A DNA stretch of 41,561 nucleotides from Lacticaseibacillus manihotivorans DSM 13343 = JCM 12514 (GCF_001435035.1 NZ_AZEU01000295.1:4399-45959); one strand, 5' to 3'. Numbered from the stretch's first letter, positions 7,395 through 15,771 are shown. The notes: a model not told the origin generated them from the sequence alone. Made by a program: numbers and translations.

Positions 7395-8095
7395 GCTGTC
7401 CGGCAGCATAAGTGTTTCATGTCCGCCATCAGGTGTCAGTGGTCTATCTCCGTTTCAGTGATTTGAAATTGGGACTCCAGCTGGCCACCGGTACGTGGAG
7501 AGGGTCCTCGGCGGAGCTAGCCGAGATGTCTCGCTACGCTCCCCACTCGCCGGATCTCCGACTGCGGAGTGCTGTAGGTGGTAAACCACCAACAGCACTC
7601 TCACCACGTACCGGTGGCTAGCTTCCGTCCCAATTTCAAATCACTTCCACTACGTTAGACCACTGACGCCCGATGGCTACGAAACGTATGATGTCAACGT
7701 GTATCTGCGATTACACGAGCTGACAGCGCGGTGGTGAGACATTTCAATCTGTAAGTTAGTAATACCAACTTAGAAAATATGTGAGCGGAAGCGGCTTGGC
7801 AGAACGGAGGAAAATTGGACAATTACCTGTGGGAGTGAAATCAAGTGAGGCGCCGGGTTATGGCGGTTCGCGCGGATTTCACCGGCAGATTTGAAGATAA
7901 GCGTTCTTCTTGGCTTCAAATCTAGGCAAAAGAGCATTGGCCTGGGTTTGGCCAATCTCTGGCGCCGGCCGCACCGGCAACTTGTCCAGCTTTCCGCAGT
8001 GACGCCAAGGCGCTGGAGCTCACATGTTTTCGGGCCGCTAGGCAATTGGTATAACTAACTGGAAGATGAAAACCACACTTACGATGCCGGACAGC
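7395..8095. mobile_element. 701-bp non-coding element with terminal inverted repeats, hairpin-rich repeat copy 2
   Basis: The ends 7395-7414 (GCTGTCCGGCAGCATAAGTG) and 8076-8095 are inverted repeats matching at 18 of 20 positions. On the left the repeat may extend five bases further (CAAAC), because copy 1 carries GTTTG at the matching end. The interior has no credible gene but holds three foldable domains: a long branched palindrome at 7435-7667, a hairpin at about 7693-7725, and a second branched palindrome at 7752-8060 whose sequence matches 54-403. No target-site duplication is visible. It may be a MITE-like element mobilised by a transposase elsewhere, or a structured RNA locus. Confidence 0.7.
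7435..7667. repeat. Long branched palindrome, left domain of the element
   Basis: Nested inverted repeats: 7435-7445 with 7657-7667 (11 bp perfect), 7457-7475 with 7627-7645 (19 bp perfect), and 7479-7498 with 7604-7623 (19 of 20, the other G-T). Inside are hairpins 7507-7525 and 7568-7599, the latter with stems 7568-7575/7592-7599 and 7577-7581/7586-7590. This domain is not present in copy 1 within the window. Confidence 0.85.
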
Positions 8096-8100
8096 ATTAA

Positions 8101-8130
8101 AAAAGCTCAGACCATGATGTCTGAGCTTTT
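8101..8130. terminator. Terminator of the EAL gene
   Basis: AAAAGCTCAGAC (8101-8112) pairs perfectly with GTCTGAGCTTTT (8119-8130). It lies just beyond the stop codon of the minus-strand EAL gene and can act in both directions. Confidence 0.85.
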
Positions 8131-8138
8131 GTGTTCAT

Positions 8139-8813
8139 TTACAGATCTTCGGTACACAGTGGCACCGGTTGGCCGAAGTAATAACCTTGGATGTCAGAAC
8201 AAGCGGGGATGGCTTGCGTGTTTTCAACATCATCCAAAGATTCAACGCCAGCGATTTCAAAGCGCTTTGCTTTGCGTTCGGCTTGCTCGGCCCAAAAGCC
8301 TAGGCGGTCGCGTAAATCAGCGTCAGTGGCATAAGGGCGTAAATTCTGAATCCCGAATTTGTAGCCCACCACGTATGGTGTCAGCGCTTCGACTAAGCCG
8401 GGCAAGTTATTGCCACTGCCGACGTCATCGACGACCACTTCAATGCCTGCATCAAAGAAAGCTTTGGCAGCTTGGACGATGGTCAAATTGTCAATGTTAG
8501 GATCGTAGCGTTCAGTGAGTTCAACAGTCAACGTCACGTCGGTATCGGCTTGCACGTGTTGCACCATGTCAAGAAATGCCGGATTAATAAAATGCACCCG
8601 CTCCAAATTGAAGGACACGCGTGTGATCGTTGATGGAATCGCCTGTAACGCTTTGCGTAATAAATATTCGAATTGATCGGATGGTAGCGCCGTAAAATCT
8701 TCAGGCAAAAGCCACCGACCATCAACTTGCTGGCGGATCAAAAGTTCATAGCCGCTAGCAGTGGTCGCATTATCGATATTAGCAAATTTGGGTTGACCGT
8801 AAAAGGTGATCAT
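8139..8813 (-). CDS. Stand-alone EAL domain protein, probably degenerate
   Basis: A 224-residue protein consisting of one EAL domain, the fold that hydrolyses cyclic di-GMP. The start at 8813 follows AAAGGGG. Motifs: GYELLIR (EAL motif, near residue 20), SFNLERV (Asn), TVELTERY, VDDVGSGNN (DDFG equivalent), YKFGIQNL (Lys) and GYYFGQP near the end. The usual AEGVE motif reads EIAGVES, so its first Glu is Ala. Activity is therefore doubtful, and a c-di-GMP-binding role is possible. It is cytoplasmic, with no signal or sensor domain. Relatives are at 13858-15636 and 21785-22465. Confidence 0.85.
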   Translation of the reverse strand: MITFYGQPKFANIDNATTASGYELLIRQQVDGRWLLPEDFTALPSDQFEYLLRKALQAIPSTITRVSFNLERVHFINPAFLDMVQHVQADTDVTLTVELTERYDPNIDNLTIVQAAKAFFDAGIEVVVDDVGSGNNLPGLVEALTPYVVGYKFGIQNLRPYATDADLRDRLGFWAEQAERKAKRFEIAGVESLDDVENTQAIPACSDIQGYYFGQPVPLCTEDL

Positions 8814-9004
8814 TGCTTGTTCCCCTTTGAAGTGACTGACTGAACGCATCAGCTATCCCATCATACCGCGTGGATGCACTCAAGGTCAATTGAGTCAAGC
8901 GTAAATTTTTATCATGAATTGATCAAACTTGATGTGCGTCAAGTTTTAATTTCAGCTTCCGCCATACAATGAACTTGTCAATGAGTGAAAGGGGAAAGCA
9001 CATC
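8814..9004. promoter_or_regulatory. Divergent promoter region with AAACTTGA/TCAAGTTT palindrome
   Basis: It separates the EAL gene (minus) from the P-type ATPase (plus). AAACTTGA (8925-8932) and TCAAGTTT (8939-8946) are a perfect 8-bp inverted repeat with a 6-bp spacer. A TACAAT at 8965-8970 is a candidate -10 for the ATPase. The palindrome lies over the expected -35 and may be an operator for a metal-responsive regulator. No regulator gene adjoins. Confidence 0.5.
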
Positions 9005-10897
9005 ATGAAATTCCAACAATTCTTACAAAAAAACCAAACCACGATCACCTGGTTATCCGCCGCTTTGATCGTGATCGGCTATGCTGCCAAATTCTTAGGT
9101 CAGCCAACGATTTACGCGGTCGTCTTGGCCATAGCGTCAATTATCGCGGTAATGCCGATTGCCATGCACGCTTACCAAGCGATTCGCGTGAAAGTGATCT
9201 CCATTGAATTTCTGGTCACGCTGGCAGTGATCGGGGCGTTTGTGATCGGCGAATACAATGAATCTGCGATCGTCACGTTCTTATTCTTATTCGGGAACTT
9301 TTTGGAACAAAAGACCTTGTCCAAAACGCGCGAATCCATCAAGAGCTTAACTGAAATGGCGCCGACTACGGCCCAAGTTGTCCAAGCTGACGGTAGCCTT
9401 GAAGAAATCGATGTCGATGATGTCGATGAAGGGGATGTCGTCCGGGTCAAAACTGGTGCCGCCATTCCAGTTGACGGTAATGTGGTTTCCGGTTCTGGTT
9501 ATGCCGATGAAGCTGCGGTGACTGGCGAATCGCGTGCTGTGTCCAAACAAGTTGGAGATCAAGTGTTTTCTGGTACCATGTTAAGCGATGGCTTTTTAGA
9601 TGTTGAAGCCACCAAAGTCGGCGATGATACCACTTTTGCTAAAATCGTCGAATTAGTTGAAGATGCGCAAGACACTAAGTCCCATGCGGAAAAATTTATC
9701 GATCGTTTCGCGCAGTACTATACCCCGGCAGTTTTAGTCCTTGCAGCATTGGTCTTCATTTTCACCAAAGACTTGCGGACTGCGATCACCGTGTTGGTCC
9801 TCGGCTGCCCTGGGGCGTTAGTGATCGGCGCGCCGGTGTCTAATGTTGCTGGAATCGGCAATGGCGCCAAGCGCGGGATCTTGGTCAAAGGCGGCGAAGC
9901 GATGGATACCTTTGCCAAAGTCGACACCTTCGTCTTTGATAAAACTGGCACCTTGACCACAGGTAAAACCGCAGTCGACCAAGTGTTAACTTATACAGAC
10001 GATGAAAATCAACTGGTTCGCTTAACGGCTGCGCTTGAAAGCTTATCCGATCATCCGTTGGGTCGCGCTTTGACGCAATATGCTGACAACCAAGGTCAAG
10101 ATTATCAAAGTTTAACCATCACCGATTCCAATACGATCAAAGGCCAAGGCATTGCCGCAACCATTGACGGCCATCACGTTTGCGCCGGGAATACAAAACT
10201 ACTCGCCGCTCACGATTTGCATTTAACGGACGAACAAGCCGCTTCCTTGCACGAGCTCGCCAGTGCCGGAGCATCGACTGTGATCGTCGCCATTGATGAT
10301 CAAATCGCAGGTATTTTTGCCATCGCGGATCAAATTCGGGAAGGCATGGCAGATCAACTTGCTAACTTGCGGCAAGCTGGCGCTAAGCATTTGGTGATGT
10401 TAACTGGGGATAACCAAGCCACGGCTGAACATGTTGCCAATCGATTAGGCATTGATGAAGTGCATGCGGAACTCATGCCAGAAGATAAAGTCACGTTTGT
10501 TCAACAATTTAAAGCCGATGGCCGCACCGTTGCCTTTGTTGGCGATGGAATCAATGATTCCCCATCTCTGGCGACAGCTGATATTGGCATTGCGATGGGC
10601 TCTGGGACTGATGTGGCGATCGAAACCTCTGATGTCGTGTTGATGCAATCGAGTTTTGCGGCGTTGAATCACGCTTATCGCTTAGCCAAAAAGACGGTGT
10701 TGAACACCCGAGAAAATGTTGCCATTGCCATTGCGGTGGTTGCATTCTTATTGATCGGTTTGATCGCAGGCTTCATCTATATGGCCAGTGGCATGTTTGT
10801 CCATGAAGCCTCGATTCTAGTCGTGATCTTCAACGCGATGCGCTTGATCAGCTTCGGTGGCAAAAAAGCCCAAGCGTTGACCGCACAGCAAGCCTAA
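9005..10897 (+). CDS. Heavy-metal-transporting P1B-type ATPase
   Basis: A 630-residue ATP-driven metal pump. The start at 9005 follows AAAGGGG, and an upstream in-frame ATG lacks a ribosome site. Domains: N-terminal membrane helices with no HMA metal-binding domain; actuator loop with TGES; the membrane motif CPGALV near residue 267 where CPC or SPC is usual; phosphorylation site DKTGTLTTG near 311; SDHPLGRAL as the HP motif; hinge GDGINDSPS near 512; and a final helix with HEASILVV near 600. The missing HMA domain and the HEASI helix resemble P1B-4 pumps (Fe, Co, Zn or Cd efflux, HEGG motif). The metal cannot be assigned. Confidence 0.88.
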   Translation: MKFQQFLQKNQTTITWLSAALIVIGYAAKFLGQPTIYAVVLAIASIIAVMPIAMHAYQAIRVKVISIEFLVTLAVIGAFVIGEYNESAIVTFLFLFGNFLEQKTLSKTRESIKSLTEMAPTTAQVVQADGSLEEIDVDDVDEGDVVRVKTGAAIPVDGNVVSGSGYADEAAVTGESRAVSKQVGDQVFSGTMLSDGFLDVEATKVGDDTTFAKIVELVEDAQDTKSHAEKFIDRFAQYYTPAVLVLAALVFIFTKDLRTAITVLVLGCPGALVIGAPVSNVAGIGNGAKRGILVKGGEAMDTFAKVDTFVFDKTGTLTTGKTAVDQVLTYTDDENQLVRLTAALESLSDHPLGRALTQYADNQGQDYQSLTITDSNTIKGQGIAATIDGHHVCAGNTKLLAAHDLHLTDEQAASLHELASAGASTVIVAIDDQIAGIFAIADQIREGMADQLANLRQAGAKHLVMLTGDNQATAEHVANRLGIDEVHAELMPEDKVTFVQQFKADGRTVAFVGDGINDSPSLATADIGIAMGSGTDVAIETSDVVLMQSSFAALNHAYRLAKKTVLNTRENVAIAIAVVAFLLIGLIAGFIYMASGMFVHEASILVVIFNAMRLISFGGKKAQALTAQQA

Positions 10898-10941
10898 AAC
10901 AAAAAACTTTTCCTCAACAGTTGGGGAAAAGTTTTTTGTTT
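10897..10941. terminator. Bidirectional terminator after the ATPase
   Basis: A 22-bp A/T-edged stem-loop, AAACAAAAAACTTTTCC... pairing with ...GGAAAAGTTTTTTGTTT, between convergent genes (ATPase and ntd). Confidence 0.9.
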
Positions 10942-10959
10942 GGGAGAGTTTTCCCAAAG

Positions 10960-11430
10960 TTAATAAACGCTACCTTCAAAATGACGCAAATGAGGTTGAT
11001 CAAAGTTGAAGCTGGCTAAGTCCTTAACAGAAATCACAGCAGTAGCACCAAGGGCGGGCATTAAGTTCAGATCCGTTTGGCAGTCATCTGGTAAGACCAA
11101 GATCACTGGTTTGCTCAAACCGTAAGCATAACCGACTTCCCATAAAACGCCAGGATCGGAGTTTTGAGGCGTGGGGTCATATAACGCGACGACGATATCT
11201 GAAGCATTGATGCCAGACACGTCTTCGCGAAAAGTCGCCATTTGCCATTCTGGATTGGCAAACATGTCAGGATGATCGGCAGGGGTCCAGTTTTGATAGG
11301 CGTGTTCTTGCGGGCGGAACGAGTTTTTCCAATCAAGTGTCGGATTCGCTTGCAGTTTTGGGGTCGCTGCATCCAATAAACGGATCTGATCTGGGTTGAA
11401 CCAGCTTTCGGCTAAATAGGCGGTTTTCAT
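10960..11430 (-). CDS. ntd: Nucleoside 2-deoxyribosyltransferase
   Basis: A 156-residue enzyme that swaps the base on 2'-deoxyribonucleosides (nucleobase salvage). It matches the Lactobacillus leichmannii enzyme in length and layout: an N-terminal strand MKTAYLAESWF, the acidic motif FREDVSGINASDIVV, the catalytic Glu region LWEVGYAYG, and the terminal FEGSVY corresponding to YEGAVY, whose C-terminal carboxylate contributes to the active site. Its ATG overlaps the nrnA stop (ATGA), so the two are translationally coupled. Exact base specificity (type I or II) is not shown. Confidence 0.9.
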   Translation of the reverse strand: MKTAYLAESWFNPDQIRLLDAATPKLQANPTLDWKNSFRPQEHAYQNWTPADHPDMFANPEWQMATFREDVSGINASDIVVALYDPTPQNSDPGVLWEVGYAYGLSKPVILVLPDDCQTDLNLMPALGATAVISVKDLASFNFDQPHLRHFEGSVY

Positions 11431-12365
11431 TTGACGTTCTCCTTTAATAAATCATCTAATGTCGTGATCATTTGTTGGCAAGTGGCTAAGTCTTTGGCCA
11501 CCGCACCGGAAGCGAGTGGGTGTCCACCGCCACCAAAGGCCACAGCGATTTGATTGATCGGCTGATGTTTGCTGCGCAATTCACAGCGATATTGACCATC
11601 TGGACGTTCCGTAAACATGATCCAAGCATCGATGGTGGTCAACTTACCCACATAATTCACCGCCAGTTGTTCCAAACCTAACGGCACGTCGAATTTTTCG
11701 CGGATTTCTGTGGATAAAATAAAACTCCCAGCACCAGCTGAGGTGACTTCAGTATGTTGCAAGGCATAACCGATCAACTTTGCCATGTTCGGCGTCAGTT
11801 GATCTTCGGCGCGGGCAATGGCTGGCGCATCAATACCTTGGGCCATCAGGTCAGCGGCGACGCGCAAGGTTTTAGGTGTGGTGAGATCGAACATGAAGCG
11901 TCCGGTATCCCCCAAGATCCCAGCATATAAACACCGCGCGACTTCAGGCGTCAACGCCCAACCTGCAGCTTTGGCCAAATCAGCGACGATTTCAGAACTA
12001 CTTGAAGCATCCGTATCCACATAGGATAAATCGCCAAAAGGTTCACGATCCGGATGATGATCGATTTTCATCAGCTGATCGCCAGTGGTGTATCGTGAGT
12101 CAGCAATGCGTGCAGTGTTAGCAGTATCGATCACAATGACCAAGGCATCTTGGTAAGTGGTGTCAGCGATTATATCAGGCGTGCCGATCCAGTTTAAATT
12201 TGGCTGTGATTCCCCAACTGCGAAGACTTGTTTTTGGGGAAATTGATGTTGAAGCAAGGCTTTCAAGCCCATTTGCGAACCAAACGCATCCGGGTCTGGA
12301 TTGATATGGCGATGAATGATGAGGGTATCGGCTTGGGTGATCGCCGCGATCAAATCAGTTAACAT
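11427..12365 (-). CDS. nrnA: DHH-family phosphoesterase (NrnA-like nanoRNase / pAp phosphatase)
   Basis: A 312-residue DHH/DHHA1 protein. N-terminal catalytic motifs are HRHINPDPDAFGSQ (about residues 18-31), VIDTANTARI and the signature KIDHHPD (about residue 100). The C-terminal DHHA1 domain has the substrate-binding GGGGHPLASGA (about 275). NrnA enzymes degrade 2-5 nt RNA fragments and dephosphorylate pAp; relatives also cleave pGpG or c-di-AMP breakdown products, relevant given the EAL proteins nearby. The start at 12365 follows AAAGGA. It is the first gene of a two-gene operon with ntd. Confidence 0.88.
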   Translation of the reverse strand: MLTDLIAAITQADTLIIHRHINPDPDAFGSQMGLKALLQHQFPQKQVFAVGESQPNLNWIGTPDIIADTTYQDALVIVIDTANTARIADSRYTTGDQLMKIDHHPDREPFGDLSYVDTDASSSSEIVADLAKAAGWALTPEVARCLYAGILGDTGRFMFDLTTPKTLRVAADLMAQGIDAPAIARAEDQLTPNMAKLIGYALQHTEVTSAGAGSFILSTEIREKFDVPLGLEQLAVNYVGKLTTIDAWIMFTERPDGQYRCELRSKHQPINQIAVAFGGGGHPLASGAVAKDLATCQQMITTLDDLLKENVK

Positions 12366-12535
12366 AGGGTCCTTTCCAAAACTAGTTTCTTTCAGTTTAG
12401 TGGAAATTGGTTAGAATGAAAAGTTTTTGGTTTAAGTTCTATTTAAGCCAGTTTCGCTATATTGAATGCAATCAAATCGGGAAATTGCGGGTAGCCTTAT
12501 CAGGTGCCCGCTTTTTGTCGTTTCAGGAGGAACTT
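12366..12535 (+). promoter_or_regulatory. Leader of the acyltransferase gene with terminator-like hairpin
   Basis: GCGGG (12487-12491) pairs with CCCGC (12507-12511), extended by GCC/GGT inside, and is followed by TTTTT (12512-12516), just 20 bp before the ATG. A terminator in this place suggests attenuation or a very short transcript. The reading frame of the acyltransferase is open across this region (from about 12416), so an N-terminal extension cannot be ruled out. Confidence 0.4.
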
Positions 12536-13702
12536 ATGGTAAAACGACCTTATTTACATGAAGTGGATTTCATGCGTGCTTTCTTCATCTGCGGGGTGCT
12601 TTGGAACCATACGATCAATCAATTCACCAGTCTGATGGCGCATCATTGGCACACCCCGTATTATGCCTTGCGCAGCATTCGCATGGTCGGGCATTTTTCG
12701 CGGATGGGGTTCATGTTCATGACGGGTTTGGTATTGATGATGATTTATTATGAAAAACATGACTGGCCTAAATTTTTGAAGAAACGCTACAACGGCGTCT
12801 TGTGGCCATATTTAATGTGGAACACGTTGCTGTTAGGGTTGATGATCGCCTTAAACAAAGGCAACGACACTTGGGCCCAATTGTCGAAAATGCTCCTGCA
12901 TGGCGATCACTTCTATATGTACTATTTGTTAATCACGATGCAACTGTACCTATTGTTTCCTTTGATCGTGAAGTTATTTCATCGCTTTGAGGCCCATCAA
13001 TTACGCTTGGTGGTGATCAGCTTTTTGATCCAGTTGAGTTTGGTCACCTTGATCAAGTATGGCTTGTGGGGTGTGGATACCAGCAATTGGCCGTATTGGT
13101 TTAAAGCATATTCGATCAATGTGTTCGTGTATCAGTTTTACGTGGTGCTCGGCGGGTATGTCGCGTTGCATCACCAACCAGTGACGGCTTGGTTGAATCA
13201 AGTGGCAGGCTTGTTGGTGCCAATCACGATCAGTTTAGGCCTTGGCACCGTGATTTATTATCGTTGGTTTAATCAACGCGTGCTTAATTTAAGCAGCGGA
13301 CATGCCTTATCCCCACACCAACCTTACATGTTGATTTATGATACCGCGATGATTTTGACCATGTATTGGTTGGGTCAACGTTTTGCCGTTTGGCGATCAG
13401 TGCATGAGAGACATTGGGTAGCGAAAATGATCCACAATATTGCGACCGTTAGTTTTGGGATGTATTTGAATCAAACTCTCGCCTTGCTGGCGCTACGTTG
13501 GGGATTGGCTCAAACTGGGTGGTCAGCCCATCAATTGTTATGGGCGTTACCCTTGGGTTTTGCTGGTGTGGTTGCGCTTAGTTTTGGGTTGGCATGGTTT
13601 TGTTATCGCGTCGCGCCGTTTGGCTTTTTGATCGGACGGTCGCAATGGCATTTACCCCGCAAAACTGTAAAAACTCAAATCCTTGAAGATGTAAGTAAAT
13701 AA
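12536..13702 (+). CDS. Acyltransferase 3 family membrane protein
   Basis: A 388-residue integral membrane acyltransferase (PF01757). The start at 12536 is chosen for its GGAGGA site. About ten hydrophobic helices run through the protein. The conserved N-terminal region reads LHEVDFMRAFFICGVLWNHTIN, with the family's His in helix 1-2. Such enzymes add acyl groups to exported polysaccharide, teichoic acid or peptidoglycan sugars. No polysaccharide genes are adjacent, so the acceptor is unknown. The next gene, a GGDEF protein, is separated by about 155 bp. Confidence 0.85.
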   Translation: MVKRPYLHEVDFMRAFFICGVLWNHTINQFTSLMAHHWHTPYYALRSIRMVGHFSRMGFMFMTGLVLMMIYYEKHDWPKFLKKRYNGVLWPYLMWNTLLLGLMIALNKGNDTWAQLSKMLLHGDHFYMYYLLITMQLYLLFPLIVKLFHRFEAHQLRLVVISFLIQLSLVTLIKYGLWGVDTSNWPYWFKAYSINVFVYQFYVVLGGYVALHHQPVTAWLNQVAGLLVPITISLGLGTVIYYRWFNQRVLNLSSGHALSPHQPYMLIYDTAMILTMYWLGQRFAVWRSVHERHWVAKMIHNIATVSFGMYLNQTLALLALRWGLAQTGWSAHQLLWALPLGFAGVVALSFGLAWFCYRVAPFGFLIGRSQWHLPRKTVKTQILEDVSK

Positions 13703-13730
13703 TCATGCGAAATGTGGAGAACCAATCAAC

Positions 13731-13805
13731 ATGATGCACGCCTGTGTTGAAATATTTGAATTATTTTTTGAACTAACTGATTTTTCGTTGACAAGCGCGT
13801 GATGA
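13731..13805 (+). CDS. Possible 24-residue leader peptide
   Basis: A short frame (MMHACVEIFELFFELTDFSL then TSA, stop) preceded by GGAG about 11 bp upstream. It lies between the acyltransferase and the GGDEF-EAL gene, and its end overlaps a TTGACA (near 13789) that may be the promoter for the downstream gene. This may be chance. Confidence 0.2.
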
Positions 13806-13857
13806 CGCGATTTACTAAAAGAAGTGTATGCAAAAGATGTTGATTTGGGGGACGCAT

Positions 13858-15636
13858 ATGGCGTTTGGGATGTGGATCGGGCGGACGGTTTTATCCGTGT
13901 TTTTCGTGGCTGGTTATTTAACTTATTATGATTCCGCTTTTTATCAACGCTTGCGGACTGAGCGTGGCAATTGGCAAAAGCGCGGACTCAATACTGCGAT
14001 TCGCATTGGCATCATGTTAGGGGTGGCAATCGGTTTACAGTGGGCGGCTGTGAGTGTGCAACAAGGTGGCGATATGTATGTCAACTTATTGCTATTTGTG
14101 ATCAGTTACGCATTGTTAGATGAAGGCACGAGCATCGTTGAATATCTGTTCAATTGGGCAGTGATGAGTTTCTTTTGGTTTATCAATCATCCTTTTGATG
14201 AACACTTATTCATCCTAGTGGCCGTGATTTTTGCATTGACGTCAGTGATCTTACGGCGGTTTCAAACGACGGTTCATTATCACCTGGCTTGGTATATGTT
14301 GTTTGCTATTACGGTGGCGACACTGTTTTGGATCACTTATGTGGATGTGCCATTGCGCAGTTTATTCGGCTATCCTTTGATTTTTGCGTTGATGAGCGGG
14401 TATTCCTTTAGTTATATCCATCGAATGCGTTCGGTGGTGGCCGAGCGCGATAGTCTCACGGCAGAACTGAATCACGATGCGTTGACGCAGGCGTTTAGCT
14501 TGACACGGTTAAATACCAACGGCGTGGAGATCTTTGAAGATTGCAAACAAGTCAGCGGTCAGTTGGCAGTTGCGGTGATGGATATCGATCACTTTAAATC
14601 CTTTAACGACGATTATGGCCATGCTGCTGGGGATGCCGTGTTGATCGGCTTGACCAAAATTTTACAAGCTGAGTTAAAAGTTGCGCCAGCGGAGTTGTAC
14701 CGCACCGGTGGCGAAGAGCTGACGATATTAATGCCAGACTTTGATATGGATAGTGCCATGGCATTGGTGCGCAATTGTTGGAATGCGGTGCGCACAGTGC
14801 CGGTTGCTTATCAAGATAATCATTTTCGCTGCTCGGTTTCGGTCGGCGTTGCATTTTTAGAGCAAAAAGATACGGCATTATCTGATTTGTTAAAACGCGC
14901 GGATAACTCGATGTACTTATCCAAACAACATGGTCGCGATCGCATCACGGTAGACGGTCAAGCGGATCTTTTAAATAATTCGCATTCGGCGATGATCAAC
15001 TTCACTTATTACACCCAACCGATCATGCGCTTAGCCGATAGCCATTTAGTCGCCAATGAAATGCGTTTGGAACGGTACGCGAATGGGCAATGGGGCCGCG
15101 CAGAAAATTATGCGGTGACCACGGATACGATGATGAGTTTGATCCGGTCAATTTTTCATCAGTTAGAAGTGCCTTCGTTGTCAATGAATTTCGAAGTGGA
15201 TGAATTGGCCACCACTCGGATTCGCGAATCCTTGTTAGCCTACTTGCATGCCAACGCCCAAGTTGAACTGCTGATCGAAATGACGCATATCACGAATCCG
15301 GAAATTTTTGCGGCAGTGGCGCCGAGTTTTCGCAAAGCTGGCGTCCGCTTTGTAATCGATGATGCCCAAACACCAGGATTGTTTGCTGAATTTGCGCCAG
15401 TGATCCAATTCTTTGATACAGTCAAGGTTTCCTTACCCTCAAAGCGTGATGTGTCGGCTGATGCTGAGTTGTTAGCTAATCTCAGTTACTGGCAACATGT
15501 CTGTGCCGTCCATCATTTGGAACTCGCGTTAAATAATATTGAATCAGATGCGGACATGCGGTTAGTTGATCGCTTTGGCGTGATTTATGGGCAAGGGAAT
15601 TTCTTCAGCCGACCAGTGTTACCGCGAATCTTGTAA
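13858..15636 (+). CDS. Membrane GGDEF-EAL protein; cyclase likely active, EAL degenerate
   Basis: About 592 residues. The start at 13858 follows GGGGG at good spacing; an ATG 30 bp upstream has only a weak site. An N-terminal membrane sensor-like region of five or six helices fills about residues 1-195. The GGDEF domain follows with DIDHFKSFNDDYGH and RTGGEELTIL; GGEEL is an accepted active variant, and no RxxD inhibitory site is evident. The C-terminal EAL domain is eroded: NEMRLER, SMNFEV, LIEMTH (for ELTE), IDDAQTP (for DDFG) and NNIES (for EGVE). The protein probably makes c-di-GMP or a related dinucleotide and uses the EAL part for binding or regulation. Confidence 0.85.
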   Translation: MAFGMWIGRTVLSVFFVAGYLTYYDSAFYQRLRTERGNWQKRGLNTAIRIGIMLGVAIGLQWAAVSVQQGGDMYVNLLLFVISYALLDEGTSIVEYLFNWAVMSFFWFINHPFDEHLFILVAVIFALTSVILRRFQTTVHYHLAWYMLFAITVATLFWITYVDVPLRSLFGYPLIFALMSGYSFSYIHRMRSVVAERDSLTAELNHDALTQAFSLTRLNTNGVEIFEDCKQVSGQLAVAVMDIDHFKSFNDDYGHAAGDAVLIGLTKILQAELKVAPAELYRTGGEELTILMPDFDMDSAMALVRNCWNAVRTVPVAYQDNHFRCSVSVGVAFLEQKDTALSDLLKRADNSMYLSKQHGRDRITVDGQADLLNNSHSAMINFTYYTQPIMRLADSHLVANEMRLERYANGQWGRAENYAVTTDTMMSLIRSIFHQLEVPSLSMNFEVDELATTRIRESLLAYLHANAQVELLIEMTHITNPEIFAAVAPSFRKAGVRFVIDDAQTPGLFAEFAPVIQFFDTVKVSLPSKRDVSADAELLANLSYWQHVCAVHHLELALNNIESDADMRLVDRFGVIYGQGNFFSRPVLPRIL

Positions 15637-15645
15637 TCAGCACCT

Positions 15646-15674
15646 TTGTCAAGCTATCATTGCCATGATAAAAT
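15646..15674 (+). promoter_or_regulatory. Promoter of candidate small RNA
   Basis: TTGTCA (15646-15651), a 17-bp spacer and TAAAAT (15669-15674). Transcription would start near 15681, with no gene before the terminator at 15727-15760. Confidence 0.6.
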
Positions 15675-15680
15675 GCCCCT

Positions 15681-15760
15681 TGTAAAGTTGATCATGCGGA
15701 CACGGGTCCAACCAACCCAAACCGTCGCCAACCCGCCCAATCGCTGGTTGGCATTTTTTG
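15681..15760 (+). ncRNA. Candidate small RNA with CCAAC-rich loops
   Basis: A stand-alone transcription unit of about 80 nt between a good promoter and a strong terminator (GCCAACC 15727-15733 with GGTTGGC 15746-15752, then six Ts). The body is rich in C-runs (TCCAACCAACCCAAACC) that could stay single-stranded and pair with G-rich ribosome sites. No open frame with a ribosome site is seen. It does not match SRP RNA, 6S RNA or tmRNA as far as I can tell. It could also be an unused leftover promoter and terminator. Confidence 0.5.
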
Positions 15761-15771
15761 TGCGTACAATC

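Noticed and set aside
7412-7621. 69-codon open frame inside the hairpin element
   Set aside because: It runs across both arms of a perfect palindrome, has no ribosome site, and its composition follows the stem sequence.
13828-13857. Start of the GGDEF-EAL protein at the upstream ATG
   Set aside because: The site before it is weak, while the ATG at 13858 has GGGGG at ideal spacing.
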